DNA of 64,000 nucleotides. It comes from Tabrizicola fusiformis (GTDB lineage Bacteria > Pseudomonadota > Alphaproteobacteria > Rhodobacterales > Rhodobacteraceae). The translations under genes and the position numbers were made by a program. The number at the start of each line of letters is the position of its first letter. Within the stretch, counting starts at the first letter, position 1. Below the pieces are notes generated by a model. It had not been told where the DNA came from. It saw only the letters and a program-made list of their open reading frames with translations, and searched no databases. This document shows, piece by piece, positions 27,623 to 40,661 of the stretch. The stretch lies in NCBI RefSeq assembly GCF_013328815.1, contig NZ_JABUHN010000006.1, forward strand, positions 62,001 to 126,000. The letters run 5' to 3'.

Positions 27623-28804
27623 TCATGGCCCTTCCTCTGGCGGATAAAGCGCCACGCCGGTCATGGTATGGTTGACATGCATCGCGTTCAACTGCTCGCC
27701 ATAGGTGGAGAAGCCCACCACGCCATGGCGCCGCAACAGCGCCGAAACCGCACCGACCTGCTGTTTTTCCTGCGCCTCAAGCCGGCGCAGGATGCAGTCG
27801 CAGGCCAGAATGGCCGGGGCGGCACCCTGCCCCGCAAGCGCGCTGAAGGCATCCGACAGATGGGTCACCATGTCGGAAGGTTCGGCCAGCGTCAGCACGA
27901 CGCCTTCGTCGATCGCCGAAAAGAACACCAGATCGCCGTTGGGATGCACCTGCTGGATGGCGCGCACATGATGGGTGCCGCCGATGCGCACCACCACCGG
28001 ATGGGCAGCAAAGGTAAAGGTGTCCAACTGGCCGGGGTCTTTGCCCAGAAGCCGTGCATATTCCTGCGCCGCCGGTTCGGCATTGATCCGGCGCACGATG
28101 CGGCGGGCCGGGTCGGCCTCGGTCACCACCATGCGGCGTTCGGTCGGGCGCAGATGGTCAAGGCTGAACACCTTGACCCGCGCCGCCGTGCGCACCAGCG
28201 TCACAACCGCCGCATTGCGCAAGATCCGCCCACCCGCCAGCACATGCGTCGCCTGAAACCGCGTGCCATCGCCGGCCGAGCCGCCGAAGAGCGGCACCGG
28301 CCCCAAGCCCCGGGCAAGGGCGGCCGCCAGTTCATCCTCGCGCACCGAAAGCCCATCGACGAGGAGAAAGGCAAACTCCCCCTCCCAGCCCGGCTGGGCC
28401 CGCATCAGCGCCTGCCGTGCCCGGATCAATTGGCCGATCAGCACATCGGGTTCGATCTGCCCCAGATCGGGGATCAACAGCGGCGTGGCGGCGTAAAGCG
28501 CCGCAGGCAGGCCCACCGCGACAATCTCGCCCTCGCTATAACCCTGCGCCGAAATCTCGCCCGCCGTGGTGCAGCCGATCACCGGCAGCGCGCCAAAGAC
28601 CGCAGGCAGCCGCGCCGCCAGCGCCGCCAGATCGGCCTCGGGCGAGACGAAAAGGAACAGCACGGCCAAGGGCACATCGCCCAAGGCGGCGGCGAGGGCC
28701 GCTGCCGGCTCGGGGTGGCGGGCCGGAACGGCCGCCCGCCGCAACAGATCGGACGCGGCAATGCTGGCTGGCAGGGCATGGCCCACTGGCGGATCGTCCT
28801 GCAT
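27623..28804 (-). CDS. FIST domain sensory protein (NosP-like)
   Basis: 393 aa from MQDDPPVGHALPASIAASDL. The FIST N domain covers about 35-215 (PLAVLFLFVSPEADLAALAA, then GCTTAGEISAQGYSEGEIVA) and the FIST C domain about 225-370. FIST proteins sense small ligands; some, called NosP, bind haem and nitric oxide and control a neighbouring histidine kinase. Whether this one binds haem cannot be read from the sequence. The start at 28804 follows a GGAGGA site. It lies between the response regulator gene and the kinase gene, all on the minus strand. Confidence 0.88.
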   Translation of the reverse strand: MQDDPPVGHALPASIAASDLLRRAAVPARHPEPAAALAAALGDVPLAVLFLFVSPEADLAALAARLPAVFGALPVIGCTTAGEISAQGYSEGEIVAVGLPAALYAATPLLIPDLGQIEPDVLIGQLIRARQALMRAQPGWEGEFAFLLVDGLSVREDELAAALARGLGPVPLFGGSAGDGTRFQATHVLAGGRILRNAAVVTLVRTAARVKVFSLDHLRPTERRMVVTEADPARRIVRRINAEPAAQEYARLLGKDPGQLDTFTFAAHPVVVRIGGTHHVRAIQQVHPNGDLVFFSAIDEGVVLTLAEPSDMVTHLSDAFSALAGQGAAPAILACDCILRRLEAQEKQQVGAVSALLRRHGVVGFSTYGEQLNAMHVNHTMTGVALYPPEEGP

Positions 28805-28854
28805 CCCGTCTCCTCCCAAAGTCAGGATTGGTTTTTGCCCCGGCGCCGGGTGCC

Positions 28855-29550
28855 TTAACCGCTTTCGGGCATCAGCGAGGCAAAGCGCGCCTCTTTGGCG
28901 ATCAGCACCGCCTGCGTCCGGCTGAGAACCCCAAGCTTGCGCATGATCGCGGTGACATGCGCCTTGACCGTGGTTTCGGCGATGTTGAGGTCATAGGCGA
29001 TCTGCTTGTTCAGCTTGCCCTCGCAGATCAGTTGCAGAATGCGCGCCTGCTGCCGGGTCAGAAGGCCCAGCCGCGCCACCGCTGCCTCCCCGGCGCTGGC
29101 GCCGGGCGCGGTCGGCTCAAACCCCTCGGGCAGCCAGTGGCGACCGGCGCGCAGGGCATCCACGGCGGCGCGGTAGACATCGCGGTGCGAATGCTTGGGC
29201 ACAAAGCCAAGGGCGCCCGCCTGCAACGCCGCCCCGATCACCCGCGGATCGGCCAGCGACGAGACCACCAGCACCGCTACCTCGGGCGCCGCCAGCCGCA
29301 GCCGCACCAGCCCGTCCAAGCCATCGACATCCGGCAGGTTCAGGTCCAGCACCACCAGATCGGGATGCGGGGCGGCGTCCAGCCGCGCCACCGCCTCGTC
29401 CAGCCGGCCCACCGTCTCGACCTGGCTCAGTCCCGCGACCACCTTGAGCGTCATCGACAGGGCATCGCAGAACAGCGGGTGATCATCCACGATCAGCGCC
29501 CGCGCCATCTGGCGCTGCTCCGGTTCGGCGGAAAGGGGGGCAAGGGTCAT
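28855..29550 (-). CDS. LuxR/NarL-family response regulator
   Basis: 231 aa from MTLAPLSAEPEQRQMARALI. The receiver domain has IVDDHPLFCDALSMTLK and the acceptor Asp in LVVLDLNLPDVDGLDGL. The C-terminal HTH is LTRQQARILQLICEGKLNKQ then IAYDLNIAETTVKAHVTAIM. It resembles the ErdR/ErbR/AgmR group, which regulate alcohol and C1 oxidation in pseudomonads. A start at MARALIVDD (29508, GGAG 9 bases upstream) is an alternative. It is 50 bases before the FIST gene and may be phosphorylated by the hybrid kinase. Confidence 0.88.
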   Translation of the reverse strand: MTLAPLSAEPEQRQMARALIVDDHPLFCDALSMTLKVVAGLSQVETVGRLDEAVARLDAAPHPDLVVLDLNLPDVDGLDGLVRLRLAAPEVAVLVVSSLADPRVIGAALQAGALGFVPKHSHRDVYRAAVDALRAGRHWLPEGFEPTAPGASAGEAAVARLGLLTRQQARILQLICEGKLNKQIAYDLNIAETTVKAHVTAIMRKLGVLSRTQAVLIAKEARFASLMPESG

Positions 29551-29721
29551 CGGCAGGCCGTTCCTTGGATAGAAGGCCAGCCTAGCATGCCCGCGCCGCG
29601 CCGCCACCCCGTCTTAGGTCGCAATCCGCCCGCCGCCGCGCCGATCAGGGCATGGCCCCTTTTCGCGCCCGCCCGGGCAAGCTAGAACCGCGGCCACAGA
29701 TCCCCTGATCCGAGGTTGCCC

Positions 29722-30180
29722 ATGATCGCCCGCCGCGCCCTGCTTGTCGCCCTTGCCGCTTTGCCGCTTGCCGCCTGTGGCGGCGGGCGCCGAGAAACCT
29801 CCCGCGGGCAGATGGCACCGGGCAATACGCCGGAAATGCAGCGGCTGGTGGCAAAATGGGCGCGCTTCCATGACATTCCCGAAAGCCTGCTGCACCGGGT
29901 GATCCAGCGCGAAAGCGGCTATAATCCCGCCGCCCGCAACGGGCCCTATTACGGGCTGATGCAGATCCTGCCGCAGACCGCCCGCACCATGGGCTATCGC
30001 GGCCCCGACGAAGGGCTGCTCGATGCCGAGACCAACCTGCATTATGCTGGCAAATACCTGCGCGGCGCCTGGCTTGTCTCGCGCGGCAATCAGGACCGCG
30101 CGGTGATGTGGTATGCCAAAGGCTATTACTATGAAGCCAAGCGCATGGGTCTGCTGAGGGAAACCGGCCTTCGGGCCTGA
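29722..30180 (+). CDS. Lytic transglycosylase lipoprotein (SLT domain)
   Basis: 152 aa. The N terminus MIARRALLVALAALPLAACG is a lipoprotein signal with lipobox LAAC. The SLT domain has the catalytic Glu in IQRESGYNP, then GLMQILPQTARTMG and AGKYLRGAW. It would cleave peptidoglycan glycan strands, forming 1,6-anhydro ends, from the periplasmic face of a membrane. It is a single plus-strand gene, divergent from the response regulator and followed 3 bases on by a double palindrome. It is short compared with MltE/Slt-type enzymes, but the catalytic core is complete. Confidence 0.9.
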   Translation: MIARRALLVALAALPLAACGGGRRETSRGQMAPGNTPEMQRLVAKWARFHDIPESLLHRVIQRESGYNPAARNGPYYGLMQILPQTARTMGYRGPDEGLLDAETNLHYAGKYLRGAWLVSRGNQDRAVMWYAKGYYYEAKRMGLLRETGLRA

Positions 30181-30183
30181 GAC

Positions 30184-30227
30184 CAAATTTCTTCGAAGAA
30201 ATTTGCAAAATCCTTCGAAGGATTTTG
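30184..30227. repeat. Double back-to-back palindrome, TTC/GAA family
   Basis: Two adjoining perfect 22-base palindromes: arms CAAATTTCTTC/GAAGAAATTTG (30184-30205) and CAAAATCCTTC/GAAGGATTTTG (30206-30227). It fills the gap between the convergent ends of the lytic transglycosylase and the MttB-family gene. It is nearly identical to the element at 52201-52244, also between convergent genes. Confidence 0.88.
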
Positions 30228-30231
30228 GCCC

Positions 30232-31761
30232 TTAATACCAGGCGTCGGCCATCCCCTCTTTGCGCAGGGCCACGAAATCGGCCAGCCCCTCGCGGACCCC
30301 TTCGTCCAGCTTGGGCGCCTCATATTCCGCGAGCCGCTTTTTCCACAGCCGGTTGGCGCGGGTCGCGGCATCCTCGCTGCCCGCCGCCTCCCACTTCTCG
30401 AACGGCTCGTTGTCGGACAACTCGCTGTCCCAGAAGGCGGTTTCGTAATTGGCCATGGTATGGGCGCAGCCGAAGAAATGGTTGCCCGGCCCCACTTCGG
30501 CAAAGGCATCCACCGCCAACTGGTTGTCGTCGATCTTCACCCCGTCCAGATAGCTGTGCAGCGCACCGCAGAGGTCGGCGTCCAGCATGAATTTCTCGTA
30601 AGACATGCTCAGAAGCCCGTCGAGGAACCCCGCCGAATGCAGGATGAAATTGGCGCCGCAATGGATGGCCGAAAGCATCGACATCGTGCCTTCCATCATC
30701 GCCTGCGCATCGGGCAGTTTCGAGGTGGTGAAGTTGCCCGCGCAGCGCAAAGGCAGGTTCAGCCGCCGGGCAAGCTGGCCGATCACCATGCTGCCAATCG
30801 CCGGCTCCGGCGTGCCGAAGGTCGGGCTGCCCGAGCGCAAGCTCATCGAGGACAGGAAATTGCCGAAGATCACCGGGGCGCCGGGCCGCTCCAACTGGGT
30901 CAGCGCGCAGCCCGCCATGGTTTCGGCCAGCGCCTGCGCGATGGCCCCGGCATTGGTCACCGGCCCCATCGCCCCGCCCAGAATGAAGGGCACGATCACC
31001 GCCGCCTGATTGGCCCGCGCATAGGCGCGCAGCGATTTCGTCATCGTGCCGTCCCAGACCAGCGGCGAGTTCACGTTGACATTGCCCAGAATGACGCAGT
31101 TCTGGTCCACGAAATCCGCCCCGAACAGGATGCGGCACATCTCGATACTGTCTTCGCTGCGCTCTTCGGCGGTGACCGAGCCCATGAAGGGCCGGTCGCT
31201 GAGTTCGATATGCGCCATCACCATATCCAGATGGCGCTTGTTCACCGCCACATCCGTCGGCTCGCAGATGGTGCCGCCGGAGTGGTGGAAATTCGGGCTG
31301 GACTGGGCCAGTTTGATGAAGTTGCGGAAATCCTCGATCGTGCCAAAGCGGCGGCCCTTGTCGAGATCCATCACGAAGGGGCTGCCGTAGGCGGGGGCAA
31401 AAACCACGTTCTTGCCGCCGATCCGCACCGAATTGGCCGGGTTGCGGGCGTGCTGGGTGAACTCGGCTGGCGCGCTGCGCAGGATATCGCGCAGAAGGCC
31501 TGGCTCGAATTTCACCAAAAGCCCGTCAACCTTGGCCCCGGCAGCACGCCACAGCTCTAGCGCCTGCGGATCGTCGCGGAACTCGATCCCGGTTTCGGCA
31601 AGGATGCGGTCTGCCGCCGCCTCGATCCGGCGCAGGTTCTCTTCGCCCAGAATGTCATAGGTCGGAATACCGCGCGTGATATAGGGGCGGCCAACGCCCG
31701 CCCCCTTTTGGCTACGTTCGGCCTGCCGGGCCTGCCGCCCGCTGCGCTTCGGCTCGCTCAT
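30232..31761 (-). CDS. Trimethylamine methyltransferase (MttB) family protein, non-pyrrolysine
   Basis: 509 aa from MSEPKRSGRQARQAERSQKG, with GGAGGA before the ATG. Conserved MttB blocks are YDILGEENLRRIEAAADRIL near the N terminus and LLSMSYEKFMLDADLCG near the C terminus. True MttB enzymes read an in-frame TAG as pyrrolysine; no in-frame TAG interrupts this one, so it belongs to the larger non-Pyl group that demethylates other quaternary amines such as glycine betaine with a corrinoid protein. No corrinoid protein gene lies nearby. The substrate is unknown. Confidence 0.88.
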   Translation of the reverse strand: MSEPKRSGRQARQAERSQKGAGVGRPYITRGIPTYDILGEENLRRIEAAADRILAETGIEFRDDPQALELWRAAGAKVDGLLVKFEPGLLRDILRSAPAEFTQHARNPANSVRIGGKNVVFAPAYGSPFVMDLDKGRRFGTIEDFRNFIKLAQSSPNFHHSGGTICEPTDVAVNKRHLDMVMAHIELSDRPFMGSVTAEERSEDSIEMCRILFGADFVDQNCVILGNVNVNSPLVWDGTMTKSLRAYARANQAAVIVPFILGGAMGPVTNAGAIAQALAETMAGCALTQLERPGAPVIFGNFLSSMSLRSGSPTFGTPEPAIGSMVIGQLARRLNLPLRCAGNFTTSKLPDAQAMMEGTMSMLSAIHCGANFILHSAGFLDGLLSMSYEKFMLDADLCGALHSYLDGVKIDDNQLAVDAFAEVGPGNHFFGCAHTMANYETAFWDSELSDNEPFEKWEAAGSEDAATRANRLWKKRLAEYEAPKLDEGVREGLADFVALRKEGMADAWY

Positions 31762-31912
31762 CGCTGGCTCCTCCCAACTCTCGACACCTCTGTCAAGTTT
31801 GCCCGACCGGCGCGGGCTTTCTGACAGAAATGCGACAGAGAGAATGTCGCAAGCGAACCATGATGCGCGAAAGGCAGGGGTCGGGGGGCGCATTGCCCCC
31901 CGGGCGGGGCGG

Positions 31913-35639
<3,727 letters not shown>

Positions 35640-35643
<4 letters not shown>

Positions 35644-37067
35644 ACCCGCAACCCGGCGTAAAGCGTGGCATAGGCCGCGGCAGAGCTTTCCCAGCCGACC
35701 GGCTGGCGCATCGCCGCCGCCTGCACCGCCGCCCAATCGGGCGAGGCATGAAGCGCCAGAAGCCGCCGCAGCGCCTGACCAAAGGCCAGACCGTCCACCG
35801 GATGGAACACCACCCCCGTCGCCGCCCCCGCTGCCAGCGCGGCGGGCGAGGCGTTGATGACGGTATCGCCCAAGCCCCCCACCGCCGAAACCACGGGCAA
35901 GGTGCCGAAACGCAGCCCATACATCTGCGTCAGCCCGCAAGGCTCGAACCGGCTGGGCACCAGAACGGCATCGCCGCCCGCGAACATCCGACGACTGAGC
36001 GCCTCATCATAACCGATCCGCACCGCGACCCGGCCGGGGAACTGCGCCTCAAGCCCGCGCATCGCCGCCTCCAGCGCCGGATCGCCCGAGCCCAGCACCA
36101 GCAACCCGCCGCCACCCTCGATGAAACCGGGCATCGCCCCCGGCAACAGGTCGATCCCCTTCTGGTCGGTCAACCGGCTGACCAGAATCGCCAGCGGTCC
36201 CGGCACCTCAAGCCCGAATTCGGCACAAAGGGCGGCCCGGTTGGCCGCCTTGCCCGCCATATCCGCCGCACCATAGGGCACCGCCGCCGCCCCGGGCGCC
36301 CAGATGCCGGTGTCCACCCCGTTCAGGATGCCGGATACCACCCCGGCCCGCGCCGCGATGACGCCCTGCAACCCCATGCCGAACTCGGGCCGCATCAGCT
36401 CATCGGCGTAAGAGGGCGAAACCGTGGTTATCCGGTCCGCCGTCACCAGCCCGGCCTTCAGCGTGGAAATCCCGCCGTAATATTCCAGGCCCCCGGGATA
36501 AAACTCCGCCCCCGGCAAGCGCAACTCGCCCAGCAGGCTGGCCGGTGCGATGCCCTGAAAGGCGATGTTGTGAATGGTCAGGACAGACCCCACCCCCGCC
36601 TTGCCGCCATAAGCCAGATAGGCCGGGGCCAGCCCTGCCTGCCAGTCATGGGCGTGCAGCACATCGGGTTTCCAGCCGGGCAACCCTTCCCGCGCGATCC
36701 GCGCCGCCACCCAGGACAGCGCGGCAAAGCGCTGCGGATTGTCCCACCAATCGCCATGCGGGCCGGAATAGGGGCCGCCCTCGCGGTCGTAAAGATGCGG
36801 CGCGTCCAGTGCCAGAACGGTGATGCCATCCACCTGCCCCATCCGCACCACGCCCGGCCCGCCCCAAAGCCCCTCTTCGCGCCAGACCTCGGGCCAATCC
36901 GCCACCCGCGCCCGCAAGGCCCGGTAGGCGGGCAGCAAGACCCGCATCTCCCAGCCCAAAGGCGCCAGCGCCCCGGGCAAGGCCCCCACAACATCGGCCA
37001 GCCCGCCGGTCTTGACCAGTGGCACGCATTCCGAGGCCACCGACAGCACCCGTCCCCGAACTTTCAT
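35640..37067 (-). CDS. glgA: Glycogen synthase (ADP-glucose)
   Basis: 475 aa from MKVRGRVLSVASECVPLVKT, with GAGGGG upstream. The KTGGLADV motif (Lys about 18) that contacts ADP-glucose is present. The GT5 C-terminal half has LVSRLTDQKGIDLL and EPCGLTQMYGLRFGTLPVV. It elongates alpha-1,4-glucan. Unlike the other genes of the operon it is separated from glgC by 96 bases that hold a dispersed repeat. Confidence 0.95.
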
Positions 37068-37091
37068 CACCGGACCCCTCATGCTGGCCCC

Positions 37092-37137
37092 TTCATCTTG
37101 GCCCAAATATCCCGGGGGTCCGGGGGCTGGCCCCCGG
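37092..37137. repeat. TTCATCTTGG...AAATATCCC element with GC hairpin, between glgC and glgA
   Basis: The sequence TTCATCTTGGCCCAAATATC followed by CCGGGGG and a GC-rich hairpin (CCGGGGG / CCCCCGG, 37120-37137) occupies most of the only sizeable gap inside the glycogen operon. It is the same element as at 51631-51690 and, inverted, 52738-52787, with a paired form at 12015-12075. Confidence 0.75.
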
Positions 37138-37163
37138 TCCGCCGCCGCAACCTGCGCCCGGGT

Positions 37164-38435
37164 TCAGGACTTCGCTTTCGCCCGCAGGTCCAGCATGGTC
37201 TGCGTGATCAGCACAATGCCGGAATCGGTCCGCCGGAACCACTTGGCATCCTCCACCGGATCCTGCCCGACCACCAGCCCCTCGGGAATGACCACGCCGC
37301 GGTCGATCACGCAATTCTTCAGCTCCGCCTTGCGGTTGACCACCACTTGCGGCAGGGCCACGACATATTCAAGGCTGGAAAAGCTGTGGGTGCGGCAGCC
37401 AGTGAAGAGAAGGCTGTTGGACACCGCCGAACCCGAGACGATGCAATCGCCCGAGACCAGCGACGACACCGCCATGCCGCGCCGTCCGTCTTCGTCATGG
37501 ATGAACTTGGCCGGCGGCACGATCTCGGCATAGGTCCAGATCGGCCAGCTCTGGTCATAGATATCCAGCTTGGGCACGAAATCGGTCAGGTCGATATTGG
37601 CCTGCCAGAAGGCGTCGATCGTGCCCACATCGCGCCAATAGGGTTCTTCCTCAAGCCCGCTCGTCACGCAGCTATCGGCAAACTTATGGGCCACCGCCTT
37701 GCCGTTCTTGACGATCTGCGGGATGATGTCATTGCCGAAATCATGGCTGGAATTGGGGTCTTCGGCATCGCGGATCAGAAGATCGCGCAAGAGATCCCAG
37801 TTGAAGACGTAAATCCCCATCGAGGCCAGCGCATTGTCCGGGTCGCCCGGGATCGAGGGCGGGTCTTTCGGCTTTTCCAGAAACTGGGTGATCCGCATCG
37901 CGGCATCGACATGCATCACGCCAAAGGCCGTGGCCTCCATCCGTGGCACCGTCAGACAGCCGATGGTCACATCGGCGCCGGTTTCCACATGCTGCTGCAG
38001 CATGATTTCGTAGTCCATCTTGTAGACATGGTCGCCCGCCAGAACGACGACATATTTGATGCCATAGCTGTCCACGATGTCGATGTTCTGCGTCACCGCA
38101 TCGGCGGTGCCCAGATACCACTTGTTTTCATCCACCCGCTGGCTGGCCGGCAGGATGTCCAGATATTCGTTCCGCTCGGCCCGGAAGAAGCCCCAGCCGC
38201 GCTGCATGTGGCGGATCAGGCTGTGGGCCTTGTATTGCGTGGCAATCGCCATCTTGCGGATGCCCGAGTTCAGCGCATTGGACAGGGCAAAGTCGATGAT
38301 CCGGGTCTTGCCGCCGAAATAGACCGCGGGTTTCGCCCGCAGGTCGGTCAGTTCCTTGAGACGGCTGCCCCGCCCCCCGGCAAGAACGAAAGCCATCGCC
38401 TGTGACGAGAGCCTCTGGTTCGGTCTGGCTTTCAT
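37164..38435 (-). CDS. glgC: Glucose-1-phosphate adenylyltransferase
   Basis: 423 aa. The nucleotidyl transferase domain begins with [20 protein letters not shown], and [19 protein letters not shown] contains the effector/substrate region. [18 protein letters not shown] is the glucose-1-phosphate region, and a left-handed beta-helix makes the C-terminal third. It makes ADP-glucose and is the usual control point of glycogen synthesis. Its ATG overlaps the glgB stop (ATGA). Confidence 0.96.
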   Translation of the reverse strand: MKARPNQRLSSQAMAFVLAGGRGSRLKELTDLRAKPAVYFGGKTRIIDFALSNALNSGIRKMAIATQYKAHSLIRHMQRGWGFFRAERNEYLDILPASQRVDENKWYLGTADAVTQNIDIVDSYGIKYVVVLAGDHVYKMDYEIMLQQHVETGADVTIGCLTVPRMEATAFGVMHVDAAMRITQFLEKPKDPPSIPGDPDNALASMGIYVFNWDLLRDLLIRDAEDPNSSHDFGNDIIPQIVKNGKAVAHKFADSCVTSGLEEEPYWRDVGTIDAFWQANIDLTDFVPKLDIYDQSWPIWTYAEIVPPAKFIHDEDGRRGMAVSSLVSGDCIVSGSAVSNSLLFTGCRTHSFSSLEYVVALPQVVVNRKAELKNCVIDRGVVIPEGLVVGQDPVEDAKWFRRTDSGIVLITQTMLDLRAKAKS

Positions 38436-40642
38436 GTTGCCCCCTCCTCGGACGACATCGGCCCTGCGGCCTGTTGAAGATAGACTGCCGACAAGGGCGG
38501 CAGCGTGACAAGTGCGGAATATCTCTGGCCCTGCCAGGGCGTGGCCTCGGCGGTGACCCCGCCCAGATTCCCCCGGTTCCCCCCGCCATAGACCGCCGCA
38601 TCGGTGTTGAGCACTTCATCCCACTGCCCCGGCGCGGGCAGGCCGATCCGCTGGCGCCGCTCGATGGGCGTCATGTTCAGCGCGATGGCCACCGTCGGGT
38701 CGCTGACGCGGCCTTTGCGCAGCCAGGCATAGGTTGACCCCTCGGCGTCATTCGATTCCAGCCATTGGAACCCTTCGGGCCGGGTGTCGTTGACGTGCAG
38801 CGCGGGCGTGGCGCGGTAGACCCGGTTCAGATCGCGCACCAGCGCCTGCATCCCGGCATGAAGCGGATGGTCCAACTGATGCCAGTCAAGGCTTTGATTG
38901 TGGTTCCATTCCGCGCCCTGGGCGAACTCCTGCCCCATGAACAGAAGCTTCTTGCCCGGATGCCCCCACATGAAGCCGTAATAGGCCCGCAGATTTGCGA
39001 ACTTCTGTTCACCATCGCCCGGCATCTTGCCCAGCATCGAGCCTTTGCCATGCACAACCTCGTCATGGCTGATCGGCAGGATGTAGTTTTCCGACCACGC
39101 GTAGTGCAGGCCGAAGGTCATCTGGTGGTGATGGTGGCGGCGGTAGACCGGATCTTTCTGCATGTAACTCAGGGTGTCATTCATCCACCCCATGTTCCAT
39201 TTGAAGCCGAACCCCAGCCCCCCCCAGTTGGCCGGCCGCGACACGCCGGGAAAGGCGGTGCTTTCCTCAGCCACGGTCATGATGCCCGGGCAGGCGCCAT
39301 AGGCCGCGATATTGGTTTCGCGCAGCACGGCGATGGCTTCGTAATTCTCGCGCCCGCCGTCCTTGTTGGGCACCCATTGCCCTTCGCTGCGGGAATAATC
39401 GCGGTAAAGCATCGAGGCGACCGCATCCACCCGCAACCCGTCAAGGTGGTATTCCTGCAACCAATACAGACCGTTAGAGGTGAGGTAATTCTTCACCTCG
39501 GTCCGGCCATAGTTGTAGATCAGCGTGTTCCAGTCCTGATGGAACCCCTCGCGCGGGTCAGCATGTTCGTAAAGCGGGGTGCCGTCGAACTGGCCAAGGC
39601 CATGGGCATCGGTCGGGAAATGCCCCGGCACCCAATCGAGCAGCACGCCCAGCCCATGGCGGTGTGCGGCATCGACAAAGGCGCGGAATTCCTGCGGCGT
39701 GCCATGGCGGATGGTGGGGGCGAACAGGCCCACCGGCTGATAGCCCCAGCTTCCGTCGAACGGATATTCGGATATCGGCATCAGCTCGATATGGGTAAAG
39801 CCCATGTCGGCGGCATAAATGACCAGTTGTTCGGCCAATTCGAGATAGGACAGCATCCGGTTGCCCGGCGCCCGCCGCCACGAGCCCAGATGCACCTCAT
39901 AGACCGAAATCGGCGCCTCGATGTTCTGGCGGGTCTGGCGGGTCGCCATCCAGTCGCCGTCCTGCCAATGGCTCTCGCGGATGTCGCGCACCACGCTGGC
40001 ATTGGCAGGCGGATGTTCCGAGCCGAACCCCACCGGATCGGCCTTGAGCGGCAGAACCGCGCCATGCGGGCCGCGGATTTCGTATTTATAGGCCGCGCCC
40101 TCGCCCAGACCGGGGATGAAGGTTTCCCAGACGCCGGTTGCGCCCCGCCGCCGCATCGGGTGGCGCCGCCCGTCCCAGATGTTGAAATCCCCCACGACCG
40201 AGACGCGGCCCGCATTCGGCGCCCAGACGGCGAAATGCGTGCCCTCCACGCCCTCATGCGTGATCGGATGGGCACCCAGCACCTTCCACAACTGATGGTG
40301 GGTGCCCTCGCCCAACAGATATTCGTCCATCTCGCCCAGCACGGGACCAAAGCGGAACGGGTCTTCCCATGCCCAGTCGGCACCGCCGCCCGTGGCCCGC
40401 AGGCGATACTCGGTCTTCTTGCCCGGCACGCTCTGGAACAGCCCCGGATACCCCGGAACCGCCGTTGTCTCCACCGGCTTGCCCTTCTTGCCGGTCAAAA
40501 GCCAGACCGTCTCGGCGCCCGGGGCAAAGACCGTCACCTGCCAGCCTGCCGCCCCCTTGTGCGGCCCCAGAACCGCGAAAGGATCGCCGTGGCGGCCTTC
40601 GACAATGGCTTCGGCGGTGGCTTGGTCGATGGTGACGGTCAT
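38432..40642 (-). CDS. glgB: 1,4-alpha-glucan branching enzyme
   Basis: 736 aa. It has an N1 domain, a CBM48 domain (about 120-220, [20 protein letters not shown]) and a GH13 barrel. [14 protein letters not shown] and [17 protein letters not shown] hold the catalytic Asp, [12 protein letters not shown] the Glu, and [15 protein letters not shown] the conserved His-Asp. It transfers glucan chains to form alpha-1,6 branches. It starts 19 bases after the glgP stop and overlaps glgC by 4 bases. Confidence 0.96.
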   Translation of the reverse strand: MTVTIDQATAEAIVEGRHGDPFAVLGPHKGAAGWQVTVFAPGAETVWLLTGKKGKPVETTAVPGYPGLFQSVPGKKTEYRLRATGGGADWAWEDPFRFGPVLGEMDEYLLGEGTHHQLWKVLGAHPITHEGVEGTHFAVWAPNAGRVSVVGDFNIWDGRRHPMRRRGATGVWETFIPGLGEGAAYKYEIRGPHGAVLPLKADPVGFGSEHPPANASVVRDIRESHWQDGDWMATRQTRQNIEAPISVYEVHLGSWRRAPGNRMLSYLELAEQLVIYAADMGFTHIELMPISEYPFDGSWGYQPVGLFAPTIRHGTPQEFRAFVDAAHRHGLGVLLDWVPGHFPTDAHGLGQFDGTPLYEHADPREGFHQDWNTLIYNYGRTEVKNYLTSNGLYWLQEYHLDGLRVDAVASMLYRDYSRSEGQWVPNKDGGRENYEAIAVLRETNIAAYGACPGIMTVAEESTAFPGVSRPANWGGLGFGFKWNMGWMNDTLSYMQKDPVYRRHHHHQMTFGLHYAWSENYILPISHDEVVHGKGSMLGKMPGDGEQKFANLRAYYGFMWGHPGKKLLFMGQEFAQGAEWNHNQSLDWHQLDHPLHAGMQALVRDLNRVYRATPALHVNDTRPEGFQWLESNDAEGSTYAWLRKGRVSDPTVAIALNMTPIERRQRIGLPAPGQWDEVLNTDAAVYGGGNRGNLGGVTAEATPWQGQRYSALVTLPPLSAVYLQQAAGPMSSEEGAT

Positions 40643-40661
40643 GTTGCCCTCACAAGGCTGA

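Noticed and set aside
30232-31761. Pyrrolysine-containing trimethylamine methyltransferase
   Set aside because: No in-frame TAG within the conserved region; the frame is continuous over its full length.
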